Source: Mesobacillus campisalis | GTDB taxonomy: Bacteria; Bacillota; Bacilli; Bacillales; Cytobacillaceae | DNA: 64,000 bases | Assembly: GCF_000986785.1 (NCBI RefSeq) | Contig: NZ_LAYY01000001.1 | Span: 186,001-250,000 of the forward strand | Direction: 5' to 3' | In this document: one piece after another, positions 1 through 8,454 of the stretch | Position numbering within the stretch: the first letter of the stretch is position 1 | Layout: the number at the start of each line of letters is the position of its first letter | The notes under the pieces: generated by a model | The model's database searches: none | Seen by the model: the letters and a program-made list of their open reading frames with translations, nothing else | Told to the model about the DNA's origin: nothing | Made by a program: the position numbers and the translations under genes

Positions 1-752
1 ATAACAGTTTTAAGCTTCTCGTGCTGCGTTTTACTAAGAGAAGCCGGATAGTGATAGCCTGTTACAATAAACCGATCCTTTTTGGAGATAAACTGTTCGA
101 TAACACCAACTATATGAACCTTTCCCTCCCATACAAGAACTTCGATTAAATATTGAGGCCCAATTAAATATTCTTCTATTAAAATAGCCTGACCAGGAAA
201 CTGTTTCCTTAATAATTGGATCCCTTGTTCAAGCTCTCTCTTTGATTCAGCTAAAATGACATCCTTTGAGCCATTAGACTGGGGAGATTTAACAATGAGG
301 GGAAGAGAATGTTCTAATCGTTCCGCAACTTTTTCAGCTGGTTCCTCTAGTGGTATGACGATAAAAAATGGATTCAAGTCCAGGCCTTGCAGTGCTTTCC
401 TAAACCTGGTTTTCTCCTCCATTTTATAAATTGCCGAGGGCGGCGGGTGACTAAGGCCCATTTCGGATGACAGGAGTGTCGCAGTATACACAAAGGGATC
501 CACCAAACTTAGGCAGCCTCTGATATTTTTACCCTGTTTCTTCAGTAAATCAAGTTCGCCTTTAAGACTTTCCATGTTCTGTAAATCTTCAAGATGGATC
601 ATCTGGTGTACATCTGGAAATTCTTTTCTTTGTTCGATAAATTTTGGCCTATCTGTAAAAAGGACTGTAAATAAACCCATCTGTTCTGCTGCTTTAATGG
701 CTTCCCTGCTTGTTCCGGATTTGTTGCTTCCGATAAAGATAATGGTATCCAT
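1..752 (-). CDS. ATP-grasp domain protein (partial, C-terminus off left edge)
   Basis: The frame is open from an ATG at 752, with GGAGG 8 nt upstream, to the left edge, giving about 250 residues and no stop. It begins MDTIIFIGSNKSGTSREAIK, a Rossmann-like N-terminus with a glycine-rich turn typical of the pre-ATP-grasp domain. The ATP-binding part follows, with LIVKSPQSNGSKDV and ILIEEYLIGPQYLIEV, the latter matching the hinge segment of carboxylate-amine ligases. Known family members form an acyl-phosphate from a carboxylate and ATP and join it to an amine, often an amino acid. Because two other ATP-grasp genes lie in this glycan locus, ligation of an amino acid or similar group to a sugar is plausible. 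The substrate cannot be told from sequence, and the catalytic C-terminus is not in the window. Confidence 0.8.
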   Translation of the reverse strand, partial: MDTIIFIGSNKSGTSREAIKAAEQMGLFTVLFTDRPKFIEQRKEFPDVHQMIHLEDLQNMESLKGELDLLKKQGKNIRGCLSLVDPFVYTATLLSSEMGLSHPPPSAIYKMEEKTRFRKALQGLDLNPFFIVIPLEEPAEKVAERLEHSLPLIVKSPQSNGSKDVILAESKRELEQGIQLLRKQFPGQAILIEEYLIGPQYLIEVLVWEGKVHIVGVIEQFISKKDRFIVTGYHYPASLSKTQHEKLKTV

Positions 753-906
753 GTTTTCATCCTCCAATATTCTTAAAAGGAGTTCCTAATTACCTTATTC
801 AATTTCCTTTTTATGGTGTATGTACCACGGAACCGTATGTAAGAAGGCTTTTGGTGAGATATAATAATTAGAGGCTAATTGTTTTAAAGCTTTATGGCAC
901 AAAGTA

Positions 907-935
907 AAAGGGAACCGATATGTACGGTCCCCTTT
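907..935 (-). terminator. Probable Rho-independent terminator after the 978-4004 gene
   Basis: Arms at 907-917 and 925-935 form an 11-bp stem with one mismatch around a 7-nt loop. Read leftward the 3' arm runs into CCCTTTTAC. It lies just past the stop of the leftward gene. The T-tract is short, so strength is uncertain. Confidence 0.5.
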
Positions 936-977
936 AAGATTTCCAGCATTAAAAAGCCAGGACATATGAATCTATAT

Positions 978-3900
978 TTAAAACAGTTCCGGAAAACGTT
1001 TCCTTATTTTTTGGATTCTTCTCCTGTTTTTTATCTGATTTTTCTTAACGTATGCTTGTTGACGATTCCCTTTGCCTCTATATTTCCTTGTATTTTCCCC
1101 ATGATTAACCATGTACACAGCCATTCGGCCTGTCAAGGGTTCCAGCTTTCTGCCGTATTCTTCGGCGACAGTTTTAAAGTTCTTATGGCGTACAAATTTC
1201 GAAAAATAATTATTCCTGTCTTTATAATGTAAAGGGAATTCATCTTTTTTGAAGTACATGATTGCGCACGAACCACTTTTCCGCCAAAACGAATTACACC
1301 GGGCGATCAATTTATTTCTTACATCATACATATAACCTTTTGTGATTAGATATCCCCTTTTATTATCATCCTTCAAAACAGTTTCAACCAATGATGGGTC
1401 CAAAATATCATCTGCGTCTAAATGCATATAATAAAGGGATTCATACCCTGATTGCCTCAATGCCGTTCCAATCATTTGTTTTTTTCTCCCTTTATCCCGG
1501 CCAATTTCCTTTATATTTTTTGGAACTGGAAAAGGAGCCAAGAGCACTCGTACATCAAGGCCAAAATAATTGACTGGCGGATATTCATGAGCTGCAAGAT
1601 AAATAACAAAATTTTTATTTTTTTGCCGGGAAAGAGAATATAACGTGGTTTCTAGATTCTCACAAACTTTTTTCCAGTCCTTGGACACTGTTTTAGCCCT
1701 AAGAGGAATTCCAAAAACAAAGCTCGGATGTTTGTTAACAAATTTATAATTTCTCTTTACCTCTGCCTTCCCAATATTCCAGTAAGGGCGCACTCCGTCA
1801 TGCGGAAAAAAGCGGGTTTTCACAGAATACTTTGAACGATGGAAAAAGGGTTTTTTTAGTTTTAATCTGGATTCCTGAGGCGCATAAAACCAAATGGGAA
1901 GATATCGTTCTTCATCGAATTCATCAATCAGTTTATCTGGCCACTTTTTACCAGCATGCGACAGGAGCCACTGGACAGCCTTTATTAAGTTCGACCCTTT
2001 GCGGGATTGGTAAGCCCATAAGTCCGTTCCGTATCTTTCAGCAATTTCGGTCATATAGATCCAGCCTTGCAGGTTAAAACAACAGTAGTGGGCGGGCTGG
2101 GTCCGAACCAGCTCTTTCGGCTGTGCACCATCTGGCGCAAATTGTGTTTCTATCCTTGATTGTGCTCTTACAATTGCTTCAAACAAAACCGGGTAATCCT
2201 CAAGGAAGTCCGAAATAGCGGCAACCTGCAAATCATAATAGGTTCCATGGTTATTGTCCGATAGGCGTTCCCCCTTCCCTTGAGGCGAATTGATGAGCCA
2301 ATCTAGATAACTTGACAGCCAGCCTTTAAAAAGAACAAGGTGTTCTTCAGGAATCGTATTCGCCTTGCAAAAAAGGCGGACAGCATCCAGATAAAAGTAG
2401 ATATCCTTCATTTCAATAATCCCTTTGCTGGTCCCCTGATTGTTATTTCTGCCTTTTCTAACTTGAGCATATTTTAAATGCGGATTCATTTTGGTAGCAG
2501 GATTAACAAAGAATCGATAAAGAATTCGTGAACCATGTTCTGCATATTTCTTTTTACCAGTAAAAAACCAGGCTAGGGCAAGTGTAATAGAATCATCAAA
2601 CACCCTTTGCAGGCGAGTTCGGTCATATTTATCACTTTCAGGCTCATACAGCTTTGTTCCTGGAACTCTCCTCCCGTCCCGCCTAACATAAGGCAGACCA
2701 TCATTTTTCTTTTTATTTGGCCACCAGTATGGTGCAGGGTGCCAATAATCGTTAATGATCCCGCTAGGCGGAAGCGACTTTTTATCAGTGACTGAATACG
2801 GCTCCCTTGTTAACGCCTCTTCAGCATCATCTAAAAGTCTGGTAATCAAAGGCATTTCGGCACCATCAAGAAACATACTCTTCTCCTCCTCGAGTATGTC
2901 CATCTGATAAAATAGTAACTCTCGCCCGCTTTTTCGTTTTGCTATCTTTTCTCTGTCTATCGCGCGGATGGTGTTAATGATGGCCTCTGTTCGAGCAAGA
3001 CCTCTTTGCTTAAAACTCTGTTTTGTATCCTTCTCCAGCACCTTTTTTCCTGAAAACATTCTGGCTACCCATCCTGCAAATCCAAATTGCCCTTCTTCGG
3101 CTGATTTTGAACTTCGAACTTGGTCCCATGGTTCGTCTTTCCACTTGTCCCATTTACCTGGAATACCCAGCCTCCAGATTAATTCAACTTTGTCCCGCCG
3201 GCCATATGGAAACCTCTCGTTGAATTCCTCTTTCGAATCCCTTCTAAAGATTAATTGCGGTTCTTCAACCGGGGTTGGGGTGAAATTTTCTGAGACTAAC
3301 TGAGAGTTATCTAAAACTCTAGCCATTGGGACTGCAAAGTATTTCAGGTATGGTGACTTTCCTATATCTTTACGAATTTCATCCCATGCGGAAGAAGTGA
3401 TAAAACAATTGCCATCCCAAGGAAGTACCCATTTTGCACGCATTTTACCATCGCGCAGTGCGATATTCCGGGCACCATTCACGTTCATTACATAATTGTT
3501 TTTCAGCCTATAGGCTGCTGCAATTGCATTGTTCTTTTGTTCAGCATTCAGATTTTCAAATTCTTTTGTTGCAAGGAATCCAGGTTTTTTAAAGCAATTA
3601 GTATCCCAGCCAATTCTTTGATATTCACCTTCATAAAATGGCAGATGGATGTATTTTTGATTATGCTCCTGCAGGAGTTTTATGATTGCCTCTTCTTCCT
3701 CTCGATCAATAATCCGGTTAACAACCCATCGTTTCTCACAATCTTCGAGTTTAGGTTCATTCTCAAGCACAAATTTTAAATTTTCACGGGTTTGCCCTTT
3801 TCTGTGTCTTGGATATAAATCATTTCCAATTATTCTGTAAAGAACAAAGGTATCTTCAACTTTGTCCAAACCTTTATCCTTATATTCCTCTTTTAATCTC

Positions 3901-4004
3901 GCACTCTCTTTGTGATTGTGTTGTATTATAGCTGGATTTCCCTTCTTGCTTGATAGGGACTTTGGACTTCGGGCCGAACCCCTCTTACTATTGTTTTTTT
4001 TCAC
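978..4004 (-). CDS. Three-domain protein: glycosyltransferase / alginate-lyase-like / glycosyltransferase
   Basis: 1008 residues from a GTG at 4004 (AGGATGG upstream). Residues 1-48 are basic and low complexity. Residues 50-300 look like a GT-A glycosyltransferase (FVLYRIIGNDL at 53-63, WVLPWDGNCF at 192-201). Residues 370-690 match the alginate lyase family fold (PF05426 type): DYWHPAPYWWPN at 419-430, and the active-site-like motif NNHGTYYD at 584-591. Residues 770-990 are a second GT-A domain with a DADD motif at 863-866. There is no signal peptide or membrane segment, so the lyase domain would act inside the cell, probably the mother cell. It is the first of two leftward genes (4108-4806 lies upstream). 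A role in building and trimming a uronic-acid-containing glycan is inferred; UDP-glucuronate genes are nearby. The joining of the three parts is unusual and I know of no described member. Confidence 0.82.
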   Translation of the reverse strand: MKKNNSKRGSARSPKSLSSKKGNPAIIQHNHKESARLKEEYKDKGLDKVEDTFVLYRIIGNDLYPRHRKGQTRENLKFVLENEPKLEDCEKRWVVNRIIDREEEEAIIKLLQEHNQKYIHLPFYEGEYQRIGWDTNCFKKPGFLATKEFENLNAEQKNNAIAAAYRLKNNYVMNVNGARNIALRDGKMRAKWVLPWDGNCFITSSAWDEIRKDIGKSPYLKYFAVPMARVLDNSQLVSENFTPTPVEEPQLIFRRDSKEEFNERFPYGRRDKVELIWRLGIPGKWDKWKDEPWDQVRSSKSAEEGQFGFAGWVARMFSGKKVLEKDTKQSFKQRGLARTEAIINTIRAIDREKIAKRKSGRELLFYQMDILEEEKSMFLDGAEMPLITRLLDDAEEALTREPYSVTDKKSLPPSGIINDYWHPAPYWWPNKKKNDGLPYVRRDGRRVPGTKLYEPESDKYDRTRLQRVFDDSITLALAWFFTGKKKYAEHGSRILYRFFVNPATKMNPHLKYAQVRKGRNNNQGTSKGIIEMKDIYFYLDAVRLFCKANTIPEEHLVLFKGWLSSYLDWLINSPQGKGERLSDNNHGTYYDLQVAAISDFLEDYPVLFEAIVRAQSRIETQFAPDGAQPKELVRTQPAHYCCFNLQGWIYMTEIAERYGTDLWAYQSRKGSNLIKAVQWLLSHAGKKWPDKLIDEFDEERYLPIWFYAPQESRLKLKKPFFHRSKYSVKTRFFPHDGVRPYWNIGKAEVKRNYKFVNKHPSFVFGIPLRAKTVSKDWKKVCENLETTLYSLSRQKNKNFVIYLAAHEYPPVNYFGLDVRVLLAPFPVPKNIKEIGRDKGRKKQMIGTALRQSGYESLYYMHLDADDILDPSLVETVLKDDNKRGYLITKGYMYDVRNKLIARCNSFWRKSGSCAIMYFKKDEFPLHYKDRNNYFSKFVRHKNFKTVAEEYGRKLEPLTGRMAVYMVNHGENTRKYRGKGNRQQAYVKKNQIKNRRRIQKIRKRFPELF

Positions 4005-4107
4005 TGTATCACCATCCTATCCTGATATTACAGATTCAAAGAGGAAAATGTTTATCACGTAATATAAGGGTCAACACAGGGATATCACTCTTAAAAACTC
4101 AAATGGT

Positions 4108-4806
4108 TTAATTCGATTGGATATTCCTTAAAAATTGCCGGTAGCTCTTTTTCATTCTTTTTAGTCTTGTCTCCCATCGAAGACCACAGTGATGCATGAT
4201 ATTGGGTTTTTGGGCAACATCTTTACGATTAGGTCTGCTATTCCACTTAAGATGTAAGGGTCCAACTTTCGAGGTGTATTTTGTTGGGCCTTCATAGGAT
4301 TGTATTTTTACATTTCTGTTCTTATAGCCCAGAAGGTTTAAAAATGCTTGTTGATCCCACCAGCCCTTGCGACGCTTCTTTTTAAACTTCCAAATATGCT
4401 CTAAAATCTCCAGCGCTGCAGGATCCCGTTTAACGACGATAACACCGCTATTAGGAAACAGAGGATCTCTTCCGAAATAACTAGTCATATAAACAACATG
4501 ATTGGATGATAATTCTTTCCGTATGTCCTCCGTTGGATCCACGATTATGGTATCGGCATCCATCCACATTACAATTTCATAGTATTTTAATAGATTGTAT
4601 AAAAGGATTACTTTATGTTTTTTAGCCTCTTGCTCCGGAAGAAGGAGTTCTTTAAAAAACAAAGTATCAATGTTATGAAGTTGGCCGTAATATTCAACCG
4701 TTGGTTTCATTATTTCCATTGAAGCCACATGGTCTGTACCTGTTGCTAAACAACAAATAACCATATTACTTTTAGGCTTTAACCTAAAATCGTACGATGG
4801 GATCAT
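4108..4806 (-). CDS. Small GT-A glycosyltransferase (GT34/GT8-like)
   Basis: 232 residues from an ATG at 4806 with AAAGGAGAG upstream. The core reads NLLKYYEIVMWMDADTIIVD, where DAD is the metal- and nucleotide-sugar-binding DXD motif. It is followed by FPNSGVIVVKRD and GWWDQQAFL, the pattern of galactosyltransferases of the GMA12/MNN10 kind and of GT8. The late HHCGLRW could supply the His used for metal binding in these families. No membrane segment is visible, so it should be cytosolic and act on a cytosolic or lipid-linked acceptor. It is followed leftward by the three-domain protein after about 100 nt and may be cotranscribed with it. Donor and acceptor are not predictable. Confidence 0.8.
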   Translation of the reverse strand: MIPSYDFRLKPKSNMVICCLATGTDHVASMEIMKPTVEYYGQLHNIDTLFFKELLLPEQEAKKHKVILLYNLLKYYEIVMWMDADTIIVDPTEDIRKELSSNHVVYMTSYFGRDPLFPNSGVIVVKRDPAALEILEHIWKFKKKRRKGWWDQQAFLNLLGYKNRNVKIQSYEGPTKYTSKVGPLHLKWNSRPNRKDVAQKPNIMHHCGLRWETRLKRMKKSYRQFLRNIQSN

Positions 4807-5001
4807 TTTATCTCTCCTTTATGAGTTCCCTTACTTCACAGCAGCTCTCATAAAATATTTTTCAATCCGCTGTATATTCAGTGTATTCACTCGCTGGATA
4901 TCTTGCTTAGGTGTTTATCCACTGTTTATATGGACACCAGTCTGTTTTACCTGGGTTAGCCTTGCTTTCACGAACGAAGTCCATTTTCCGGAAACCAACT
5001 C

Positions 5002-5029
5002 ACTTTGACCGACTTGAAATCATATAATA
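5002..5029 (+). promoter_or_regulatory. Putative sigma-K promoter for the 5060 glycosyltransferase
   Basis: A CAC/AC element at 5001-5003 and CATATAATA at 5021-5029 are separated by 17 nt. This fits the sigma-K consensus AC-N16/17-CATANNNTA exactly. The TTG start of the glycosyltransferase is 31 nt downstream. It would place expression in the late mother cell, consistent with spore-coat glycan synthesis. Confidence 0.55.
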
Positions 5030-5059
5030 TGAGGAGAACTTTATGGGAGGTCTGAAGTA

Positions 5060-5785
5060 TTGGTATCGCTAATTGCCTGTACAATACGGGAGAAAATGAT
5101 GAATAATATATTTGAAAACTTTGATAGACAACTATGGGCTGACAAAGAATTAATCATCATATTAAATAATGATAATATGGATATTAATAAATGGAAGGAA
5201 CGGGCACAAGAATATTCCAATGTTTCGGTATACCAGCTTCCGGAAGAAAAAACGCTGGGCGAATGCTTAAATTTTGGCATTGAGAAAGCTAACTATGATC
5301 TTGTTGCAAAGATAGATGATGATGATTACTACTCACCCTACTATTTACCAGAGGCGATGGAGATTTTTGAAAAAACCGACGCACAATTAGTAGGAAAAGG
5401 AAAATCCTTCATGTACTTTGAGGAGAAGAAACTTCTAACAATCCGCCAAATAGGAAGTGAAAATAAACCGGGGAAGAGTTCGCTAAAAGGAGGCACACTT
5501 ATCTTTAAAAAGGAACTTTATCCGGAGTTGAAATTTCCCTCAAGGAAGGGTTCAGGTACAGACAGCAAATTTGTAAAAAGATGCAAAGAGAAGAATGTTA
5601 GAATCCATACAACCAGCAGGTACAATTACGTCTATCTAAGACGCTCAGATAGCAATTCCCATACATTCGCAAGATCAAATAAAGCACTTATAAAAAAGAG
5701 TAAAGTAATTGGAAAAGTGAAAAACTACATTCCAAAGATTACGAGGCCAATCGGCATTGGATTTAGTAAAGAAAATAAGGAATAG
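5060..5785 (+). CDS. GT2-like glycosyltransferase, small LGECLN family
   Basis: 241 residues. Translation starts at TTG 5060 with GGGAGG at 5045-5050; the ATG at 5043 hits a stop within ten codons. The N-terminus VSLIACTIREKMMNNIFENF and the motif KIDDDDYYSPYYL (DXD type) mark a GT-A fold of family 2. It shares LGECLNFG, the DDDD cluster, a GGTLIFKK strand and a YVYLR segment with the two genes at 25692-27106, so the three form a small paralogous family. The protein is soluble and short (typical GT2 domain with little C-terminal extension). It is the only gene of its unit, followed by a strong terminator at 5817. A sigma-K-like promoter suggests late sporulation expression. Confidence 0.82.
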   Translation: MVSLIACTIREKMMNNIFENFDRQLWADKELIIILNNDNMDINKWKERAQEYSNVSVYQLPEEKTLGECLNFGIEKANYDLVAKIDDDDYYSPYYLPEAMEIFEKTDAQLVGKGKSFMYFEEKKLLTIRQIGSENKPGKSSLKGGTLIFKKELYPELKFPSRKGSGTDSKFVKRCKEKNVRIHTTSRYNYVYLRRSDSNSHTFARSNKALIKKSKVIGKVKNYIPKITRPIGIGFSKENKE

Positions 5786-5816
5786 TAGGTCAGTCATTTG
5801 TCTCCATAAAAGAAAA

Positions 5817-5847
5817 GGGCTGTTCAAATCTTTGAACAGCCCTTTTT
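5817..5847. terminator. Strong bidirectional Rho-independent terminator
   Basis: GGGCTGTTCAAA at 5817-5828 pairs perfectly with TTTGAACAGCCC at 5831-5842, followed by TTTTT; the other side carries AAAAGAAAA, so it also works leftward. It sits between the convergent genes ending at 5785 (+) and 5903 (-). Confidence 0.9.
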
Positions 5848-5902
5848 CTATTACATTCGGCTTGGATGGCACTTATAAATGCATTTTATGCCAGAACCCT
5901 TG

Positions 5903-7096
5903 TTACCTCCTGCTTTTCCATGCATATTTGAAATCAGAAATGACTCCGCGTATAAATGGCATTGGATCATTGAAACGAAATGATGCAAATGATTTTACGC
6001 CGGCAAAAGATTTTATCCATTTACCAAAGTTCATACTGCCCTTTTTACGTTTCTCCAAAAAACCTAACAAATATCGCGGAGAATGGACCCATTTTATCCC
6101 TTCCGTTTGATTTAATTTTTTTGAAGGATTTTGGCCGGTTGCCATTAGGTAATATAAATAGGAAAAATCTATACCTGATGCGTATGCCAAACTGTTGGAT
6201 ACAGTTGTCCGGGCATTTATTTCGATAAATTTCAGGATTCCGTCCCGTGGATCTATTTTATATTCGGCATGAGCCAAACCAACAAAATTTAGTGTTTTAA
6301 AGAATGACACCCCCAAATTGATGAGCTCTTCATTCCTTTTGCTCAAAACAAGGACGCCTGATCCAAATATGGGTGGATATTGTTGAAGTTTTTGGCTGGA
6401 GAACACACCGAGTAAATCCATGTGTTCATTAAAAAGAGTGGCTATTTCGTAAACACAATGATCGTCACCGGGGATGAATTCCTGTATCATTAATTCACCG
6501 AATTGTGCATAAAACGGGTACAAGGTTCTTAATTGAGAGGCGCTTTCAATAATGATGGCCTTTTTGTTCATCCGCTTACGGTAATCAGCTGAGAATACAG
6601 GTTTTAATATACACGGAAAAACAAAATCAGCGATAATATCTTCCAGTTGGTCTGGATGTTCAATAAAAAAGGTTTTCGGGGTAGGTATGTTATGCTTAAG
6701 AGCCAGGTTATACGTTTGCCGTTTATCTAATACAGATTGAATTAGGGAATGATCTGGCATATTGAATAAAAAGTGTTCAGTTAACTGTTCTCTGAACTTG
6801 GAGATAAAAAAAACATAATCATCGGATCCTGCGAACAGGACAGCTTTTCGTTTCAAATTTCCCCCCGTTTTAATAAGGTGGTCTAACAGTTTATCTTCTT
6901 CGAATATTGGATGTGGACAAGGTCCACATTGGGCGTGGAGAGTTTTTCCTTTTTTATATTTTGAAAAAACATCATATGCATAAACTTTAATGCCTTTTTG
7001 TTTTAAACTGCGGATTATCCCTAGACCATTGATACTTAAATCCAAAACAACTGCAGGGAGGTCATGCATTGGTTGATTATTCTTTGAGATTTTCAA
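5903..7096 (-). CDS. ATP-grasp carboxylate-amine ligase-like protein
   Basis: 397 residues from a TTG at 7096 with TAGGAGTG 7 nt upstream. Residues 15-50 form a Rossmann-like domain (AVVLDLSINGLGIIRSLKQ). A central ATP-grasp fold follows, with FPCILKPVF, MIQEFIPGDDHCVYEIA and, near residue 290, GLAHAEYKIDPRDG then FIEINART, the Mg-ATP-binding acidic and Asn residues. Overall it resembles D-aspartate ligase and similar predicted ligases. It is the last gene of the leftward operon that starts with the PIG-L deacetylase, 94 nt after the preceding glycosyltransferase and before the 5817-5842 terminator. In this setting it probably couples a carboxylic or amino acid to an amino sugar or a uronic acid. 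The substrate is inferred, not shown. Confidence 0.85.
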   Translation of the reverse strand: MKISKNNQPMHDLPAVVLDLSINGLGIIRSLKQKGIKVYAYDVFSKYKKGKTLHAQCGPCPHPIFEEDKLLDHLIKTGGNLKRKAVLFAGSDDYVFFISKFREQLTEHFLFNMPDHSLIQSVLDKRQTYNLALKHNIPTPKTFFIEHPDQLEDIIADFVFPCILKPVFSADYRKRMNKKAIIIESASQLRTLYPFYAQFGELMIQEFIPGDDHCVYEIATLFNEHMDLLGVFSSQKLQQYPPIFGSGVLVLSKRNEELINLGVSFFKTLNFVGLAHAEYKIDPRDGILKFIEINARTTVSNSLAYASGIDFSYLYYLMATGQNPSKKLNQTEGIKWVHSPRYLLGFLEKRKKGSMNFGKWIKSFAGVKSFASFRFNDPMPFIRGVISDFKYAWKSRR

Positions 7097-7190
7097 AGAT
7101 ATTCACTCCTAAACTCAAAGTATAGGAATTGATAAAATCGATTTTACCTATTATTTCTATTACTCTCGTTACTTTTTGGATGGCGGATTT

Positions 7191-8408
7191 TTATCTATTA
7201 TTCAACAAATCAAATAGTTTAATTAAATGCGGATATTGTTCGTGGGAATCAATTTCATTTCTTTGATGGATAATTCGGTCTTTTCTTTTCCGGTCTTCCT
7301 GGATACCGGCACTCTGCATTAAATTTATGACCGGCTTGCCCTGGGAATCCAAAATCGCTGCTTCTTGCAGTAACTCTACAATACATTGGTTGAATTCTTC
7401 ATACTTTCCAGGGAACTTCCTTTTTAGGGAATAATGTTCATTCATGATGGAATCCATAAACTTATAGTCTTCTTTTTGAATAGATTTTAAGGACCTGATG
7501 CAAACATCCAGAACTGGATGCTTTTTTTGAAAAAGTACCCGGTTCTTTTTTCCTTGCTTTAAGTAGCCCGACACTATGGGGTGCTCCTGGTGATAGCGAA
7601 TCAGTTCCGGTTCTACAATAAACGTAACACCAGCTTTTTTTAATCGGAAAGCCAAATCATGGTCTTCTGTTCCCCATCCCTTATAATCCTCATCATATCC
7701 ACCAATCATGTCAATTGTGTCTTTTTTTACAGATAGGTTGCCAACACAGGCCAGCCAATTTAAATGACTAGAATCAAAATGTTCACCTAATTGCTCCAGA
7801 ACATTATTTGTATGCTTCTTTGCGATGGACAGCCTTTCTAATTGCGAAAAGTTTCCGATGTCTTCCTTTTCTAAAAGAACAATTGGCGAATTTAATTGTT
7901 TTACATATCGACCAATTTTTTTTGAATGCATCTCTTTCCCGAGTCGCTTCGAAAACCAGCTTCTGGTGGGTTTCCGTTTAAGTAGCCTGGAAAGATCTTT
8001 TGTTTGTTTAGAATTAAAACCTGGAAAGAGACAAGAATACAGTTTATGTCGTTTCCTCCCTCCAATTACTACTGCATTATCTATTGATTGATGATGTTTT
8101 AAATGATTTTCTACATATTTTGCATCAACAATCATTTCCGCATCCAAAAACATAACAACTTTACCCCGTGCTATCCGAAGTCCTTTATTCCTGGTGGCTG
8201 GCAGGCCTAAATTAGATTTATTGCGAATGTACTTAAAATTATAATCTGGAGAGAACTCTTTAAGGAGGGGGGTTTCATCGGTAGAAGAATCATCTATTAA
8301 TATGACTTCCATCTTGGCCAGATCATACGTTTGATTTTCCAATGAGAATAGACAAAACAAATTTAAAGGGTAACGGTTAAAGGATGGAATGATTATGCTA
8401 ACATCCAT
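7191..8408 (-). CDS. GT2 glycosyltransferase (sister of the 8455-9663 gene)
   Basis: 405 residues from an ATG at 8408 with AAAGGGG upstream. The GT-A core starts MDVSIIIPSFNRYPLNLFCL and continues with ILIDDSSTDETPLL and MFLDAEMIVD. The second half carries GGYDEDYKGWGTEDHDLAFRL, the GWGxED motif of the C-terminal part of family 2/27 enzymes (chondroitin-synthase or polypeptide GalNAc-transferase like). A C-terminal helical region of about 110 residues ends in LIKLFDLLNNR. It aligns along its whole length with the next gene upstream, including the ending LFDLL, so the pair arose by tandem duplication. Both are in the operon 12137-5903. They probably add successive, similar sugars, perhaps the re-acylated amino sugar made by the upstream genes. 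Confidence 0.87.
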   Translation of the reverse strand: MDVSIIIPSFNRYPLNLFCLFSLENQTYDLAKMEVILIDDSSTDETPLLKEFSPDYNFKYIRNKSNLGLPATRNKGLRIARGKVVMFLDAEMIVDAKYVENHLKHHQSIDNAVVIGGRKRHKLYSCLFPGFNSKQTKDLSRLLKRKPTRSWFSKRLGKEMHSKKIGRYVKQLNSPIVLLEKEDIGNFSQLERLSIAKKHTNNVLEQLGEHFDSSHLNWLACVGNLSVKKDTIDMIGGYDEDYKGWGTEDHDLAFRLKKAGVTFIVEPELIRYHQEHPIVSGYLKQGKKNRVLFQKKHPVLDVCIRSLKSIQKEDYKFMDSIMNEHYSLKRKFPGKYEEFNQCIVELLQEAAILDSQGKPVINLMQSAGIQEDRKRKDRIIHQRNEIDSHEQYPHLIKLFDLLNNR

Positions 8409-8454
8409 ATTATGACCCCTTTCACCAGTTTTCTTAAAACCGTTTTAAAAATTT

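Noticed and set aside
990-1005. Palindromic GGAAAACGTTTCC, cre-like
   Set aside because: It lies inside the 3' end of the three-domain coding gene, far from any start.
978-4004. Alginate degradation locus
   Set aside because: The lyase-like domain is cytosolic, fused to glycosyltransferases and has no uronate transporter or alginate catabolic genes beside it.
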